Shown here: positions 29,438 through 38,404 of the stretch, piece by piece
Layout: each line of letters opens with the position of its first letter
Position numbering within the stretch: the first letter of the stretch is position 1
NCBI GenBank assembly: GCA_020628545.1
Contig: JAHDEX010000001.1
Coordinates: 100,238 to 164,237, forward strand
Source of the DNA: Paracoccaceae bacterium
Lineage (GTDB): Bacteria > Pseudomonadota > Alphaproteobacteria > Rhodobacterales > Rhodobacteraceae
Direction: 5' to 3'
DNA: 64,000 nt
Made by a program: the position numbers and the translations under genes
The notes under the pieces: generated by a model
What the model was told of the DNA's origin: nothing
Databases searched by the model: none
The model's input: the letters and a program-made list of their open reading frames with translations, nothing else

Positions 29438-31174
29438 GTGGGTCTATTTCGACATTTTGTTTTCGTCGTTGTCTTTGCTTTCGGACCATTGGCGGTCTGG
29501 GCGCAGAACCCCGTCTGGGTGCAGGTTGAGGCACGCCCGACGCTAAACCAAGCCCAAGAGCGTGCGCGCGATTACGCCAGTCGCCTGGACGACGTGGCAG
29601 GTTTCACCACCGGTGGGCGCTGGAATGTGATCGCCATCGGACCTTACGCACCATCGGATGCCGAAGCGGTGCTGCGGCAACTCAAGGCCGCGCGGCAAAT
29701 TCCGCAGGATAGCTATATCGTGGACGGGCGTGCGTTTCGGCAGCAGTTCTGGCCAGTTGGCATCGGCGCCCCCACGACAGCACAACCATTGCCGGGTCAG
29801 CCCGAGGCTGCGCCGGAGGAACCGGTAGTGATCGCCCCGCTTGAGACCCCCGATGAGACCACAGGCGAAGCCCGCCAGTCAGAAGCCCAGCTTCTGCGCG
29901 AGGATCGCTTGCTGCTTCAGACCGCGCTACAATGGGCCGGCTTCTATAATTCTGCCATCGATGGCGCATTCGGACGCGGGACACGTCGTGCCATGGGCGA
30001 ATGGCAGGTGGCGAACAACTATGAGCCGACGGGCATCCTGACGACCAAACAGCGGCAGATGCTGATTGACAGCTATAATGCAGTTCTTGATGGAATGGAT
30101 CTTCAATTGGTCCGCGACGACGCAACAGGTATCGAGGTCCTGATACCGAGTGGCGTTGTGGCCTTTTCCGAGTATGAACCGCCCTTTGCTCGCTTTGATG
30201 CCAAAGGCGACCTCCCGGCTCAGGTCCTGCTGATCAGCCAAGAAGGCGATCAGGACCGCCTGTTTGGGCTGTATGAGATCATGCAGACGCTCGCCATCGT
30301 GCCAATGGATGGGCCACGGGCACGCCGCAATACGTCGTTTGAATTGGAAGGCTTTGACGGCACCATCCATTCTTACACCTCGGTGAGCCTTGAAGACGGT
30401 CAGATCAAAGGCTTCACGCTTGTTTGGCCCACTGGTGACGAGGCGCGGCGCGCGCGAGTCCTGACTGAGATGCAAAGTAGCTTTCGGCGCATCCCCGGCG
30501 TTCTTGACCCAGCACTCGCACGACCAGACGAAGATCAGGCGATTGATTTGATTTCTGGCCTTCAAGTGCGCAAGCCCAAGCTCTCCCGCTCAGGTTTCTT
30601 CATTGATGACCAGGGGGATGTTCTCACGGCCACTGATGTGATCAGTGAATGTACCCGGCTCACGCTGGACACGGTGCACGATGCGGAAGTCGTTCATGTA
30701 GATGACGCGCTTGGGTTGGCGGTGGTTCGACCAACCAAACCCCTTGCCCCGCCTGCAGTGGCGGCGTTCCAAACCGGTGTACCCCGTCTACAAACCGAGG
30801 TCGCCGTGGCAGGCTATCCATATGGCGGCGTGCTCACGACACCCTCGCTGACCTTCGGAACCCTGGCCGATATTCGTGGACTGAACGGGGAAACGGACGT
30901 GAAGCGGCTCGACCTGATTGTGCAGGACGGCGATGTCGGTGGACCTGTGTTCGACAACGGCGGTGCCGTTTTGGGTATGCTTCTGCCCAAAGGGTCCGGC
31001 GCCGGTCAACAGTTACCGGATGCGGTGAACTTCTCTGTCGCCTCGCGCGAGATCATTGCGTCCCTGGCTGTCGCAGACATTCTCGTCGATACAACCGACT
31101 CCATCGCCGTGCTGCCCGCGCAAATGCTCGCGGAGCGGGCTGCGGACATGACCGTACTTGTGTCCTGCTGGTAG
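29438..31174 (+). CDS. Exported SPOR / peptidoglycan-binding / trypsin-like protein, probably inactive
   Basis: 578 aa from GTG 29438, with GGGG nine bases before it; TTG 29435 is a near-equal alternative. A signal peptide (about residues 1-22, ending VWA) is followed by a SPOR-like segment (about 24-98). Then come a proline-rich linker, a peptidoglycan-binding domain (about 152-210: LQTALQWAGFYNSAIDGAFG), a middle domain of unknown type, and a trypsin-like domain (about 380-550). In the last domain the catalytic-histidine position reads LTATDV (Asp about 400), and the serine position reads GDVGGP (Val about 500), so two triad residues are missing. It is probably a periplasmic envelope-binding pseudo-protease. 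Confidence 0.8.
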   Translation: MGLFRHFVFVVVFAFGPLAVWAQNPVWVQVEARPTLNQAQERARDYASRLDDVAGFTTGGRWNVIAIGPYAPSDAEAVLRQLKAARQIPQDSYIVDGRAFRQQFWPVGIGAPTTAQPLPGQPEAAPEEPVVIAPLETPDETTGEARQSEAQLLREDRLLLQTALQWAGFYNSAIDGAFGRGTRRAMGEWQVANNYEPTGILTTKQRQMLIDSYNAVLDGMDLQLVRDDATGIEVLIPSGVVAFSEYEPPFARFDAKGDLPAQVLLISQEGDQDRLFGLYEIMQTLAIVPMDGPRARRNTSFELEGFDGTIHSYTSVSLEDGQIKGFTLVWPTGDEARRARVLTEMQSSFRRIPGVLDPALARPDEDQAIDLISGLQVRKPKLSRSGFFIDDQGDVLTATDVISECTRLTLDTVHDAEVVHVDDALGLAVVRPTKPLAPPAVAAFQTGVPRLQTEVAVAGYPYGGVLTTPSLTFGTLADIRGLNGETDVKRLDLIVQDGDVGGPVFDNGGAVLGMLLPKGSGAGQQLPDAVNFSVASREIIASLAVADILVDTTDSIAVLPAQMLAERAADMTVLVSCW

Positions 31175-31186
31175 GCGCGATGCGCC

Positions 31187-32773
31187 CTACCCCAGAATAG
31201 CCGGCGTCAGATGAATAAGCGTGGGGCCTTTTCGGTCAAACGCCGCGGTCAACACCGCGGGCAAGGTGGCCAGTGACTCCGGGGCAACCGCAGCCGCGCC
31301 GAAGCTTTCCGCGAATTTCACAAAGTCAGGGTTTTTAAGCGTAACCGCGTTTGGCGCGATCTGTGCGGCGACCATGCTGTCTGCAATCTCGCCCAACTTC
31401 GTGTTGTCCCAAAGGATGATTGGCAAGGTCAGCTCCAATTCAACCGCCACCATCAACTCTTGCAGCGTGTATTGAAATCCGTAGTCCCCAGCGATGACGA
31501 CTGTCGGTGCGCCTTTGCGGGCGATGGCCCCACCGATCCCGGCAGGCAAAGCGTATCCTAACGTGCCAAATCCGTTGGGGTGATGCCAAAGACCCGGCTC
31601 TGTCATTGGCCAGTCTTCGAGGACTGCATAGGCAAACTGTGTCATGTCAGAATAGATGGCGGTTTTGGCGGGCATCGCCTTCCGCAACGCGTCGCCGACG
31701 GTCAGGATGCCGGGCCGCTCCATCTCCACCTCGGCACGCCATTTGGCCCGCGTTTCGGCAACCTCGGCTGTCGTCCACGTGGTCTTCCCGGGCCAGTCCT
31801 TGCGCCGTGCCAGAAGCTCTTTTGCGATCTGTCCAGCATCCGCATGGACGCGCGCGAAGGCCGGCGTGTCGTTCAACTCCTCCGCATCCTTATCAATCCG
31901 AATCAAGCGGCCCGTATGTCCCAACTGATCGCGCCAAAGATCTGTCTCAGAAAGCTCTGTGCCAACCGCAAACACGTAGTCCGCCTGTGCGATGACTTCA
32001 GCAGACCCCGGCCGCGCGAGCGTGCTGCCAAAATGTAGGCCACCTGGGGCGATGATCCCGCGCCCGGCATAAGTGCTGAAACTTGCGGCCCCCGCAGCGT
32101 CCACGACCGCGCGCCACACCGACGCGCTCTCGACCGCGCCGCCGCCAAAGACAAAGAGTGGACGCTTCCCCTCAAGCAACGCATCGCTGACCACATCAAC
32201 AACATCAGGCGGCACGTTCTGTGCAGTGACGGCCGTTTGTGACGGTGGAAATGCCGGTGCCACCGCCTCCAACACTTCAATGGGCACTTGAATATGCTTC
32301 GGGCGCTTCCGCCCTGTCGCAAATTCAAAGAACGCACGGTCGATCAACTGATAGGCAGATGCCGCATCCATCGCGGTGTGGGACCAATCACAAACGGCTG
32401 CAGCCGCTGCCTCTTGGTCTTTCATCTCATGCAAACGTCCGCGACCGATGCCAAGGTCAGCTCGGTTCAAACAGCTTGAAATCACGAGCATCGGCACAGA
32501 GTCAGAGTAGGCCTGGCCCATCGGTGTCATGATGTTGCACAGGCCGGGTCCGGTAATCACGTAAGCGACGCCGGGGCGACCCGTTGCGCGTGCATAGCCA
32601 TCGGTCATGAACCCTGCGCCCTGCTCATGCCGGGCGAGGACATGGTTCAAACCCGCCTCTTCGATTCCACGATACATTTCCTGATTATGGACGCCGGGAA
32701 TGCCAAAGATCACATCGACCCCGCGATCTTTCAGCATATGCGAGATTTGCGCACCAAGCGGACGATCGGACAT
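31187..32773 (-). CDS. Thiamine diphosphate-dependent decarboxylase/acetolactate synthase family protein (AruI-like)
   Basis: 528 aa with the three TPP-enzyme domains. The N-terminal part has FGIPGVHNQE and the catalytic glutamate in ARHEQGAGFMTDGYARA. The middle domain has FGGGA, and the C-terminal TPP-binding motif is GDYGFQYTLQEL followed by LWDN. The pattern is closest to 5-guanidino-2-oxopentanoate decarboxylase (AruI) of arginine transaminase catabolism, but acetolactate synthase-like activity cannot be excluded. ATG 32773 overlaps the trkH stop as TAATG, so it is translated with trkH. Confidence 0.8.
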   Translation of the reverse strand: MSDRPLGAQISHMLKDRGVDVIFGIPGVHNQEMYRGIEEAGLNHVLARHEQGAGFMTDGYARATGRPGVAYVITGPGLCNIMTPMGQAYSDSVPMLVISSCLNRADLGIGRGRLHEMKDQEAAAAAVCDWSHTAMDAASAYQLIDRAFFEFATGRKRPKHIQVPIEVLEAVAPAFPPSQTAVTAQNVPPDVVDVVSDALLEGKRPLFVFGGGAVESASVWRAVVDAAGAASFSTYAGRGIIAPGGLHFGSTLARPGSAEVIAQADYVFAVGTELSETDLWRDQLGHTGRLIRIDKDAEELNDTPAFARVHADAGQIAKELLARRKDWPGKTTWTTAEVAETRAKWRAEVEMERPGILTVGDALRKAMPAKTAIYSDMTQFAYAVLEDWPMTEPGLWHHPNGFGTLGYALPAGIGGAIARKGAPTVVIAGDYGFQYTLQELMVAVELELTLPIILWDNTKLGEIADSMVAAQIAPNAVTLKNPDFVKFAESFGAAAVAPESLATLPAVLTAAFDRKGPTLIHLTPAILG

Positions 32774-34221
32774 TAATTTCTCCAGAATTTGGCAGTGAGG
32801 ATGGTGAGAACCACCATGATTTCCAGCCGGCCAATGAACATCGCAAAGGAAAGGATCCATTTCGCGGGGTCATTGAGCGGCTCAAAGTTGCCAGCGGGAC
32901 CAATCGTGCTGCCCAGCCCCGGACCGATATTGGCGAGCGCTGCTGCAGCGCCAGAGACCGACGTGATGAAATCAAGGCCGGTCATGCCGAGCAAAACGGC
33001 AATCCCGCCGAGCATGATCAGGAACGCGACAAAGAACGCCATCACAGAGTTCAGAACGTCTTCGCTGACCGGGGTGCCATCATAGCGGGGCGTGAAAACC
33101 CCGTGTGGCGAGTGGATCTGCCGGATTTGGCTCTTGATGGATGCAAAGAGGAGTTGATACCGGAAGATTTTGATCGAACATGACGTTGATCCCGCGCAGC
33201 CACCGACAAGGCCAACAAAGAAGAACATCATCACCGGAAACGCGCCCCATGTCATGTAGTCCGCATTCGCATAGCCTGTGCCCGTCAGGATCGACGTGAC
33301 ATTAAAAAGCGTCTCGCGGAAAGCGGTTTCGGTGAAGTCTGCCTCTCGCCCCCACAGCCACGATGTGATGAGTAGCACGCAGACCACGAGTACACCGATC
33401 AGGCCGCGCAGTTGCGGATCGGTAAACAGCGGTTGTGCGGTTCCCGCAAGGACCTGAACAAATCGCACAAAGGGAGTGGCGGCCAGAATCATGAATACCA
33501 CTGCGATGTAATGCGCAGCTGGACTCATGTTCATGAACGACGAATCCGTGTTGGCCATACCCCCGGTTGCGATCGTGGTCATTGCATGCACGATTGCATC
33601 AAAAGGGACCATGCCAGCCGCGGAGTAGGAAAAGGCACAGGCCACCGTCAGACCAACGTAGATGGTTGAGATTGAGCTGGAAATCTCCGCCGCGCGCGGC
33701 AGGATTTTTCCCATCGTATCAAATCCTTCCGACCGGAAGATCTGCATACCACCGACCCGCAATTCAGGCAGAAAGACCATCGCGACCACGATGATCCCGA
33801 TCCCGCCCAGCCATTGCAGCATTCCGCGCCAAAGCAAAATGCCCCGTGGTAAGGCCTCTAGATGCGTGATCACCGTTGAACCGGTTGTGGTCAGGCCCGA
33901 CATCGCCTCAAAAAAAGCATCAGTGGTGTCAGCGGCGGTTGCGCCCAGAATAAACGGGAGTGCGCCAAAGAGAGGTAGCGCGAGCCATACCATTGTTGTG
34001 AGCAGGAAGGTCTGCCGCAGCGAAAGACGGTTCGTGACGCCATTGGCGCAGGCCAGTGCCATTAGGCCGCCAACCAGAATTGTGATGATCGCGCTTTCGA
34101 GGAACGCCATCCAATTGCTGCTACCATCCCAAAGATCGAGCATCATCGGGGCAACCATCGTCGCGCCCAGCGAGGCCACAAGCAGGCCAATCACATATCC
34201 AACAGGGCGCAGGTCAATCAT
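32773..34221 (-). CDS. trkH: TrkH-type potassium uptake protein
   Basis: Membrane subunit of a Trk potassium transporter. 482 aa with many hydrophobic segments and the repeated pore loops typical of TrkH, for example MSGLTTTGSTVITHLE and IATGGMANTDSSF, and a Cys-containing loop GGCAGSTSCSIKIFRY. ATG 34221 gives the usual N-terminus (MIDLRPVGYVIGLL). The TrkA regulatory subunit is not adjacent. The next gene downstream, a TPP enzyme, overlaps its stop by one base. Confidence 0.95.
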   Translation of the reverse strand: MIDLRPVGYVIGLLVASLGATMVAPMMLDLWDGSSNWMAFLESAIITILVGGLMALACANGVTNRLSLRQTFLLTTMVWLALPLFGALPFILGATAADTTDAFFEAMSGLTTTGSTVITHLEALPRGILLWRGMLQWLGGIGIIVVAMVFLPELRVGGMQIFRSEGFDTMGKILPRAAEISSSISTIYVGLTVACAFSYSAAGMVPFDAIVHAMTTIATGGMANTDSSFMNMSPAAHYIAVVFMILAATPFVRFVQVLAGTAQPLFTDPQLRGLIGVLVVCVLLITSWLWGREADFTETAFRETLFNVTSILTGTGYANADYMTWGAFPVMMFFFVGLVGGCAGSTSCSIKIFRYQLLFASIKSQIRQIHSPHGVFTPRYDGTPVSEDVLNSVMAFFVAFLIMLGGIAVLLGMTGLDFITSVSGAAAALANIGPGLGSTIGPAGNFEPLNDPAKWILSFAMFIGRLEIMVVLTILTAKFWRN

Positions 34222-34371
34222 GCCGCAGGGTTGGCGCGTGGCAGGGAGGGTGTCAAGCGGCGGCGGGGCCGATGACGCCACCCTAGCCGCAAGAAAATTT
34301 TTGGTGTCGGCGTAGGAGCCGCGTCAGCGCTGCGTAGTGGTGAACATGATCTTAGCAAAAAGGACATCACA

Positions 34372-34674
34372 ATGACGAAGATGACACTGATCGCGGGCGC
34401 CCTGCTCCTTTCCGCAACACCTGCGCTTGCGGATACGCAATGGAGCTTTTTCGGCCAAAATGGCTTCACGAGTTCGGGGAGCAGCAGCTGTGACCGAAGC
34501 GCGCCAACCGTGCTGTGTGAGAGCACCGGTAGTTATCGCACGGCAAATGGGCGCGAGACGACTTGGACGCAGGAGCGCACGATCACCGACAAACAAGTGG
34601 TCGGGCGGCGTACCAGCGTCGGGCCGAATGGGCGCGAACGCGTTCTGACCTGGACACGCGATCTGCGGCGCTAG
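34372..34674 (+). CDS. Small exported protein of unknown function
   Basis: 100 aa with a clear signal peptide (about residues 1-20, ending PALA) and a mature part of about 80 residues. That part is rich in Ser, Thr and Arg and has two cysteines (SSCDRSAPTVLCES) that could form a disulfide. AAAGGAC precedes the ATG. I do not recognise a family. It lies 53 bases before the ECF sigma factor gene on the same strand, with a GC-rich hairpin between them. It may be part of that regulon or simply a neighbour. Confidence 0.7.
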   Translation: MTKMTLIAGALLLSATPALADTQWSFFGQNGFTSSGSSSCDRSAPTVLCESTGSYRTANGRETTWTQERTITDKQVVGRRTSVGPNGRERVLTWTRDLRR

Positions 34675-34684
34675 ACATATCAGC

Positions 34685-34709
34685 CCCCGCGGGTGACAGG
34701 CCCGCGGGG
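34685..34709 (+). repeat. GC-rich hairpin before the ECF sigma gene
   Basis: A perfect nine-base stem CCCCGCGGG/CCCGCGGGG with a seven-base loop lies between the small exported protein and the sigma factor. There is no T tract, so it may be a weak terminator, an mRNA-processing or stabilising hairpin, or part of the sigma leader. Confidence 0.6.
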
Positions 34710-34727
34710 ATACCGCAGAGTGGCGGC

Positions 34728-35303
34728 ATGCAGCCAAAGGAAAACCCAGACGAAACTGGCCTGTTGCTTTCCAAGGTTGCAACAGGGGACCGCGATGCGT
34801 TTGCGGCGCTTTGGGAAGTGTTCTCGGACAGGTTAGTTGTGTTAGGGCTGCGGTACCTCGGCTCTTACGAGGATGGCCAGGACCTTGCGCAAGAGACGTT
34901 CCTGAGGATCTACCGCGCGGCTGGAAAGTTTGACCCAGCCAAGGGTAATGGCAAAACCTGGATATACACGATCGCACGTAACATCGCGCGCGACCGACTG
35001 CGCCGCCAGCGCTTGCGGTGGATTGTCGGTTTGGATGATCTGCCCACCGCGATTGAAGACAGTATGGCTGGACCTGAGCGTGTCACGCTTGATCGTGACG
35101 CGCTGAGCAACTCACACGCTGCAACCCTGAACCTGCCGGATGCGCAACGCATGGCGTTGCTGCTTTCCGTGGTTGGTGACGTGCAGACCTCCGAAATCGC
35201 GGACATAATGGGCAAAAGCCGAGGATCAGTCGAACAACTGATCGTGCGGGCGCGCCGATATTTGCGGGCCGCAACAAAGGAAGACGATGATGTCGCAGAA
35301 TGA
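34728..35303 (+). CDS. ECF-type RNA polymerase sigma factor
   Basis: 191 aa from ATG 34728; the open frame continues upstream but overlaps the previous gene in another frame. Region 2 (about residues 25-95) contains LGSYEDGQDLAQETFLRIYR and IYTIARNIARDRLRRQR. Region 4 (about 130-180) contains LPDAQRMALLLSVVGD and SEIADIMGKSRGSVEQLIVR. There is no sigma 1.1 or 3. The next gene starts inside its last codons, and the third overlaps by four bases, so all three form one operon. Context suggests control by the two membrane proteins encoded next. The target promoters are unknown. Confidence 0.92.
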   Translation: MQPKENPDETGLLLSKVATGDRDAFAALWEVFSDRLVVLGLRYLGSYEDGQDLAQETFLRIYRAAGKFDPAKGNGKTWIYTIARNIARDRLRRQRLRWIVGLDDLPTAIEDSMAGPERVTLDRDALSNSHAATLNLPDAQRMALLLSVVGDVQTSEIADIMGKSRGSVEQLIVRARRYLRAATKEDDDVAE

Positions 35304-35511
35304 CTTTCGCAAAGTGCTGAATCAGATTGATGGGGCCGCGGCCCCCGTGGCGCGCGCGGGGAGCACTCTGCCACTGATCATCATCGCAGGCATGCTATTT
35401 GCGCTTATCGGGCTGCCGATCTTGATGAAGGTGCTTTTTGATCCGGCGACAGCCATGTTGGAGATGGCCATCGGCGGCGCGCCGTTTTTGGGCCTGGGGG
35501 GTACGGAATGA
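35290..35511 (+). CDS. Small membrane protein, candidate anti-sigma factor
   Basis: 73 aa from ATG 35290, with AGGAAG six bases before it. A short polar N-terminus (about 24 residues, SQNDFRKVLNQID) precedes a strong membrane helix (about 28-50) and a hydrophobic, glycine-rich tail. It has no cysteine or histidine. It overlaps the ECF sigma gene by 14 bases and the next gene by four. Position and topology resemble the CnrY-type anti-sigma proteins, a short cytosolic sigma-binding part plus one helix. No sequence motif proves it. Confidence 0.65.
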   Translation: MSQNDFRKVLNQIDGAAAPVARAGSTLPLIIIAGMLFALIGLPILMKVLFDPATAMLEMAIGGAPFLGLGGTE

Positions 35512-35876
35512 ACAATCGTCTTGTCCGCATCGGGCTTCGCGTCGTGTTTGCGCTCTCATTGTTGCTGAACGCATTGACAGTTGGGGTGCTGTTGCAGCTG
35601 TCAGAGATCCGGTCGTTCTACGGCTTGGGTGACGCGCGGCTACCCCGCGACATTCGTCGGGACTTTTTTGATATGGCGCGCGGCGATGCCGAATTGGCCG
35701 CTGAGAGCGCAAAGCTGGGTGCAGCGCGGACGCGTATGGTTGAGATCGGCTCTGCGCTCGAGCTCGATCAGGCAGCGCTTGAGGCCGCGATGGCGGAGGT
35801 GCGCGACCAGACCCTGGCGCTTCAGCAAAAGAGCCAAGCGCTCTTGGTGGAGGCAATCCTTAAGAACCGGGACTAG
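35508..35876 (+). CDS. Metal_resist (CnrX/Spy-like) periplasmic sensor homologue
   Basis: 122 aa with an N-terminal membrane anchor (about residues 10-30) and a helical periplasmic domain. That domain has the family-like LPRDIRRDF start and repeated alanine/leucine/arginine heptads (LGAARTRMVEIGSALELD, LEAAMAEVRDQTLALQQKS). This matches periplasmic heavy-metal sensors of the CnrX type. The whole protein contains no histidine or cysteine, so the nickel/cobalt ligands of CnrX are absent and the signal may not be a metal. It is third in the ECF sigma operon, and a strong terminator begins inside its final codons. Confidence 0.75.
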   Translation: MNNRLVRIGLRVVFALSLLLNALTVGVLLQLSEIRSFYGLGDARLPRDIRRDFFDMARGDAELAAESAKLGAARTRMVEIGSALELDQAALEAAMAEVRDQTLALQQKSQALLVEAILKNRD

Positions 35877-35893
35877 GACCGGTTCTTAAGTTT
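35859..35893 (+). terminator. Rho-independent terminator of the ECF operon
   Basis: A perfect twelve-base stem CTTAAGAACCGG/CCGGTTCTTAAG is followed by TTT. The left arm and the stop codon of the last gene lie inside the hairpin. Confidence 0.8.
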
Positions 35894-35894
35894 A

Positions 35895-36998
35895 TCAGCC
35901 GACGTGGAACAGCGTGCTGAAGAGCTTCGGATCAATGCTTTCGTTCGCGAACGTAGGTCCTTCGGTCATGACTGAAACCGCGTCGTGACTATGCAGACTC
36001 TCCTGATGGCTCGCGACCACGCGGAAATCACTCACGCGGACATCCCGTAGCAATTGCTCGCAGAACAGCCGCGCCGCGTCTTCCACAAAAATCGGATTGG
36101 CGGCATTGAGCTCTGCAAAGGCCTGCTCATCCTCTCGCTTCACCATCACCTGCGTCTCTGTGGGTACCGCAGCGCGCGCGAGATCAATGAGGTCTTCGAA
36201 CCAAAGGATATTTTGATCCGGTTCAAGGAGCACTGAAATCCGCGCCACAGATCGCTGCGAATGTGGCGTCGCGAGCTGACCGCGGAACTGCCGCGCATGC
36301 TCTGACAATTCCAGCGAACAAGGACATGTCGAGGAGTACACATAATCGAGGTGGACGATCTTCTTGCGTACCCCGTCCCGCTCAACCAATTCCAACGCGA
36401 TGTTGTAGTATTGATACCCTGACAGGCCCGACCGCAGGCTCTCCACCTTCATCGGGAACGACAAACGCATCTGAATACGCGCATCAAAGCTTTCGAGGTC
36501 GGTTTTGTAGGCGTCCAAGGCGCGTTCGACCACATCGAAGCTGAAGGTCTCTTCGGCATGCTTATAAAATGTCCGCATGATGCGGGACATGTTGATGCCC
36601 TTCTTTTCGGCCTCAAGCGACACCGTACCGGTCACCGACGTCTCAAGCGTCAGGTCACCGTTGTCACGCGTATGGAACCGAATGGGCAGCCGGAAGTTGG
36701 AAATTCCAACATGCTGGATTTGTTGTTTGGCGCCGCGGATCAGCGACGACGGACCGTTTTGCAGGTCCGGCATGCTGCTTTTGTAGGCATCATCGACAGC
36801 GAAATCTTCCGGATAGGCGCGCGCCAAAGCCGGGTAATTGCTGACCTCCTGTCCGGGGATCAAGCGTGCCACAAGCGGGTCAAGGGTAGCGACTTCTTCA
36901 GGCGAGACATCCGTCACCCACCGTCGGAGCAGTGCAAGTGCCGCTTCGGCGTCCTCCCGGCTCGGGTCTTTTTCAAGATCGGGCGTGTGGATATTCAT
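35895..36998 (-). CDS. folE2: GTP cyclohydrolase FolE2 (type IB)
   Basis: First step of folate synthesis: converts GTP to dihydroneopterin triphosphate. This is the metal-flexible FolE2 type, distinct from the zinc-dependent FolE. 367 aa from ATG 36998, after a purine-rich GGGGGA; an open frame extends to 37139 without family character. Motifs: GISNFRLPIRF, MSRIMRTFYKHAEE and the active-site cysteine region SSTCPCSLELSEHARQFRGQ. It stands alone, apart from folB/folP at 20-22 kb. Confidence 0.96.
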   Translation of the reverse strand: MNIHTPDLEKDPSREDAEAALALLRRWVTDVSPEEVATLDPLVARLIPGQEVSNYPALARAYPEDFAVDDAYKSSMPDLQNGPSSLIRGAKQQIQHVGISNFRLPIRFHTRDNGDLTLETSVTGTVSLEAEKKGINMSRIMRTFYKHAEETFSFDVVERALDAYKTDLESFDARIQMRLSFPMKVESLRSGLSGYQYYNIALELVERDGVRKKIVHLDYVYSSTCPCSLELSEHARQFRGQLATPHSQRSVARISVLLEPDQNILWFEDLIDLARAAVPTETQVMVKREDEQAFAELNAANPIFVEDAARLFCEQLLRDVRVSDFRVVASHQESLHSHDAVSVMTEGPTFANESIDPKLFSTLFHVG

Positions 36999-37187
36999 CG
37001 CAGTGTCCCCCTGCCTGTCGTCGCCCGATGTAATATGGGTGCGCGTCGACACTTTTCCACTGATACTGTCGAGTATTCTCAGTAGATCCCGTTTTTCCTG
37101 AGACATATCAATGGCTCCGCCCGTACACATTTTGTTCACTTTGGCACGGGCGGTCCGGTGTTGTCACGCAAACTGCGGCATCTCGGG

Positions 37188-38375
37188 TCAGGCTTGCGCC
37201 AGCCCGGCCTCAAGGTCGGCGAGCAAATCGGCAGGGTCTTCCAAGCCGCAAGACACCCGGATCACGCCATCGCTGATACCAAGGATGGCGCGCTGATCTT
37301 CCGTCAGGCGTTGATGCGTTGTCGTCGCGGGATGCGTCACAATCGATTTACTGTCCGCGAAATTATTGGAAATTGTGAAAATCTCGAGGGCATTCAGCAT
37401 GCGGAAAGCCGCGTCCTTTCCACCCTCCGCCTCAATCGCGAGAACCGTTCCACCGCGTTTACAAAGCTTTGCGGCAAGGTCCGCTTGCGGATGAGAGGCG
37501 TGACCGGGGTAGATGACGCGGCTCAGCTTTGGATGGACGGCAAGACCCTCCGCCAATGCCTCTGCGGCATCACATTGGGCATTCACGCGTAGGTCAAGCG
37601 TGTCGAGTGACTTTAGCATGACCCAAGCCGTAAAGGGAGACATCGCACCGCCCGTATGCTTCATGTAGGCCTCAACCGGGCCGCGCACGATCTCTTTCGG
37701 ACCAAGAATGATCCCGCCAAGGCAACGCCCCTGCCCGTCCACGTGTTTTGTGGTGGAATAGACGACGAGGTCAGCACCTGCGTCGATGGCATAGGAATAC
37801 GTCGGCGTGGCAAAGACGTTGTCGACGACGACAAGCGCACCAACCGCATGCGCCATCTCTGCGACCTTCGGAAGGTCAATGATTTCAAGCACGGGGTTTG
37901 AGATGCTTTCGAGGAACACCATCTTCGTGTCTGGCCGGATCGCGGATTGCCACGCGTCCAGATCACGCCCATCAACCAGTGTCACCTCAACGCCAAAGCG
38001 TCGCAAAATATCTTCGAGAATATAAAGACACGATCCAAACAGCGCGCGGGACGACACGATGTGATCGCCCGCTTTGACGAGCGACATCAGCGCGCCATTG
38101 ACCGCGGCCATGCCAGAGGCGCAGGCAAAGCCAGCTTCGGCACCTTCCAAAGCGGCCATGCGATCTTCGAACATCGCGAGTGTCGGGTTGCCGTAGCGGG
38201 CGTAGATGAACTCGTCATCCTGACTTTCGATAAAGCGCGCCTCTGCGGCTTCGGCTGTTGGGTAGGTAAAAGCCTGCGTCAGGAAAATCGCCTCAGAGAT
38301 TTCACCATATTGGCTGCGGCGAATGCCCGAGTGAACAGCCTTCGTGCGGCGGGACCAGCGGGAGGTATCGGTCAT
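37188..38375 (-). CDS. metZ: O-succinylhomoserine sulfhydrylase
   Basis: PLP enzyme of direct sulfhydrylation, which makes homocysteine from O-succinyl- (or O-acetyl-) homoserine and sulfide in methionine synthesis. 395 aa. It has the Cys/Met-metabolism fold marks FIYARYGNPT, ACASGMAAVNGALMSL, FLESISNPVLEIIDL and the PLP lysine in YSTTKHVDGQGRCLGG. A SAM-II riboswitch and a terminator lie upstream, so it should be shut off when S-adenosylmethionine is plentiful. Confidence 0.95.
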   Translation of the reverse strand: MTDTSRWSRRTKAVHSGIRRSQYGEISEAIFLTQAFTYPTAEAAEARFIESQDDEFIYARYGNPTLAMFEDRMAALEGAEAGFACASGMAAVNGALMSLVKAGDHIVSSRALFGSCLYILEDILRRFGVEVTLVDGRDLDAWQSAIRPDTKMVFLESISNPVLEIIDLPKVAEMAHAVGALVVVDNVFATPTYSYAIDAGADLVVYSTTKHVDGQGRCLGGIILGPKEIVRGPVEAYMKHTGGAMSPFTAWVMLKSLDTLDLRVNAQCDAAEALAEGLAVHPKLSRVIYPGHASHPQADLAAKLCKRGGTVLAIEAEGGKDAAFRMLNALEIFTISNNFADSKSIVTHPATTTHQRLTEDQRAILGISDGVIRVSCGLEDPADLLADLEAGLAQA

Positions 38376-38404
38376 ATCCGTGTCTTTCTCGTCTTATGGG
38401 GCAC

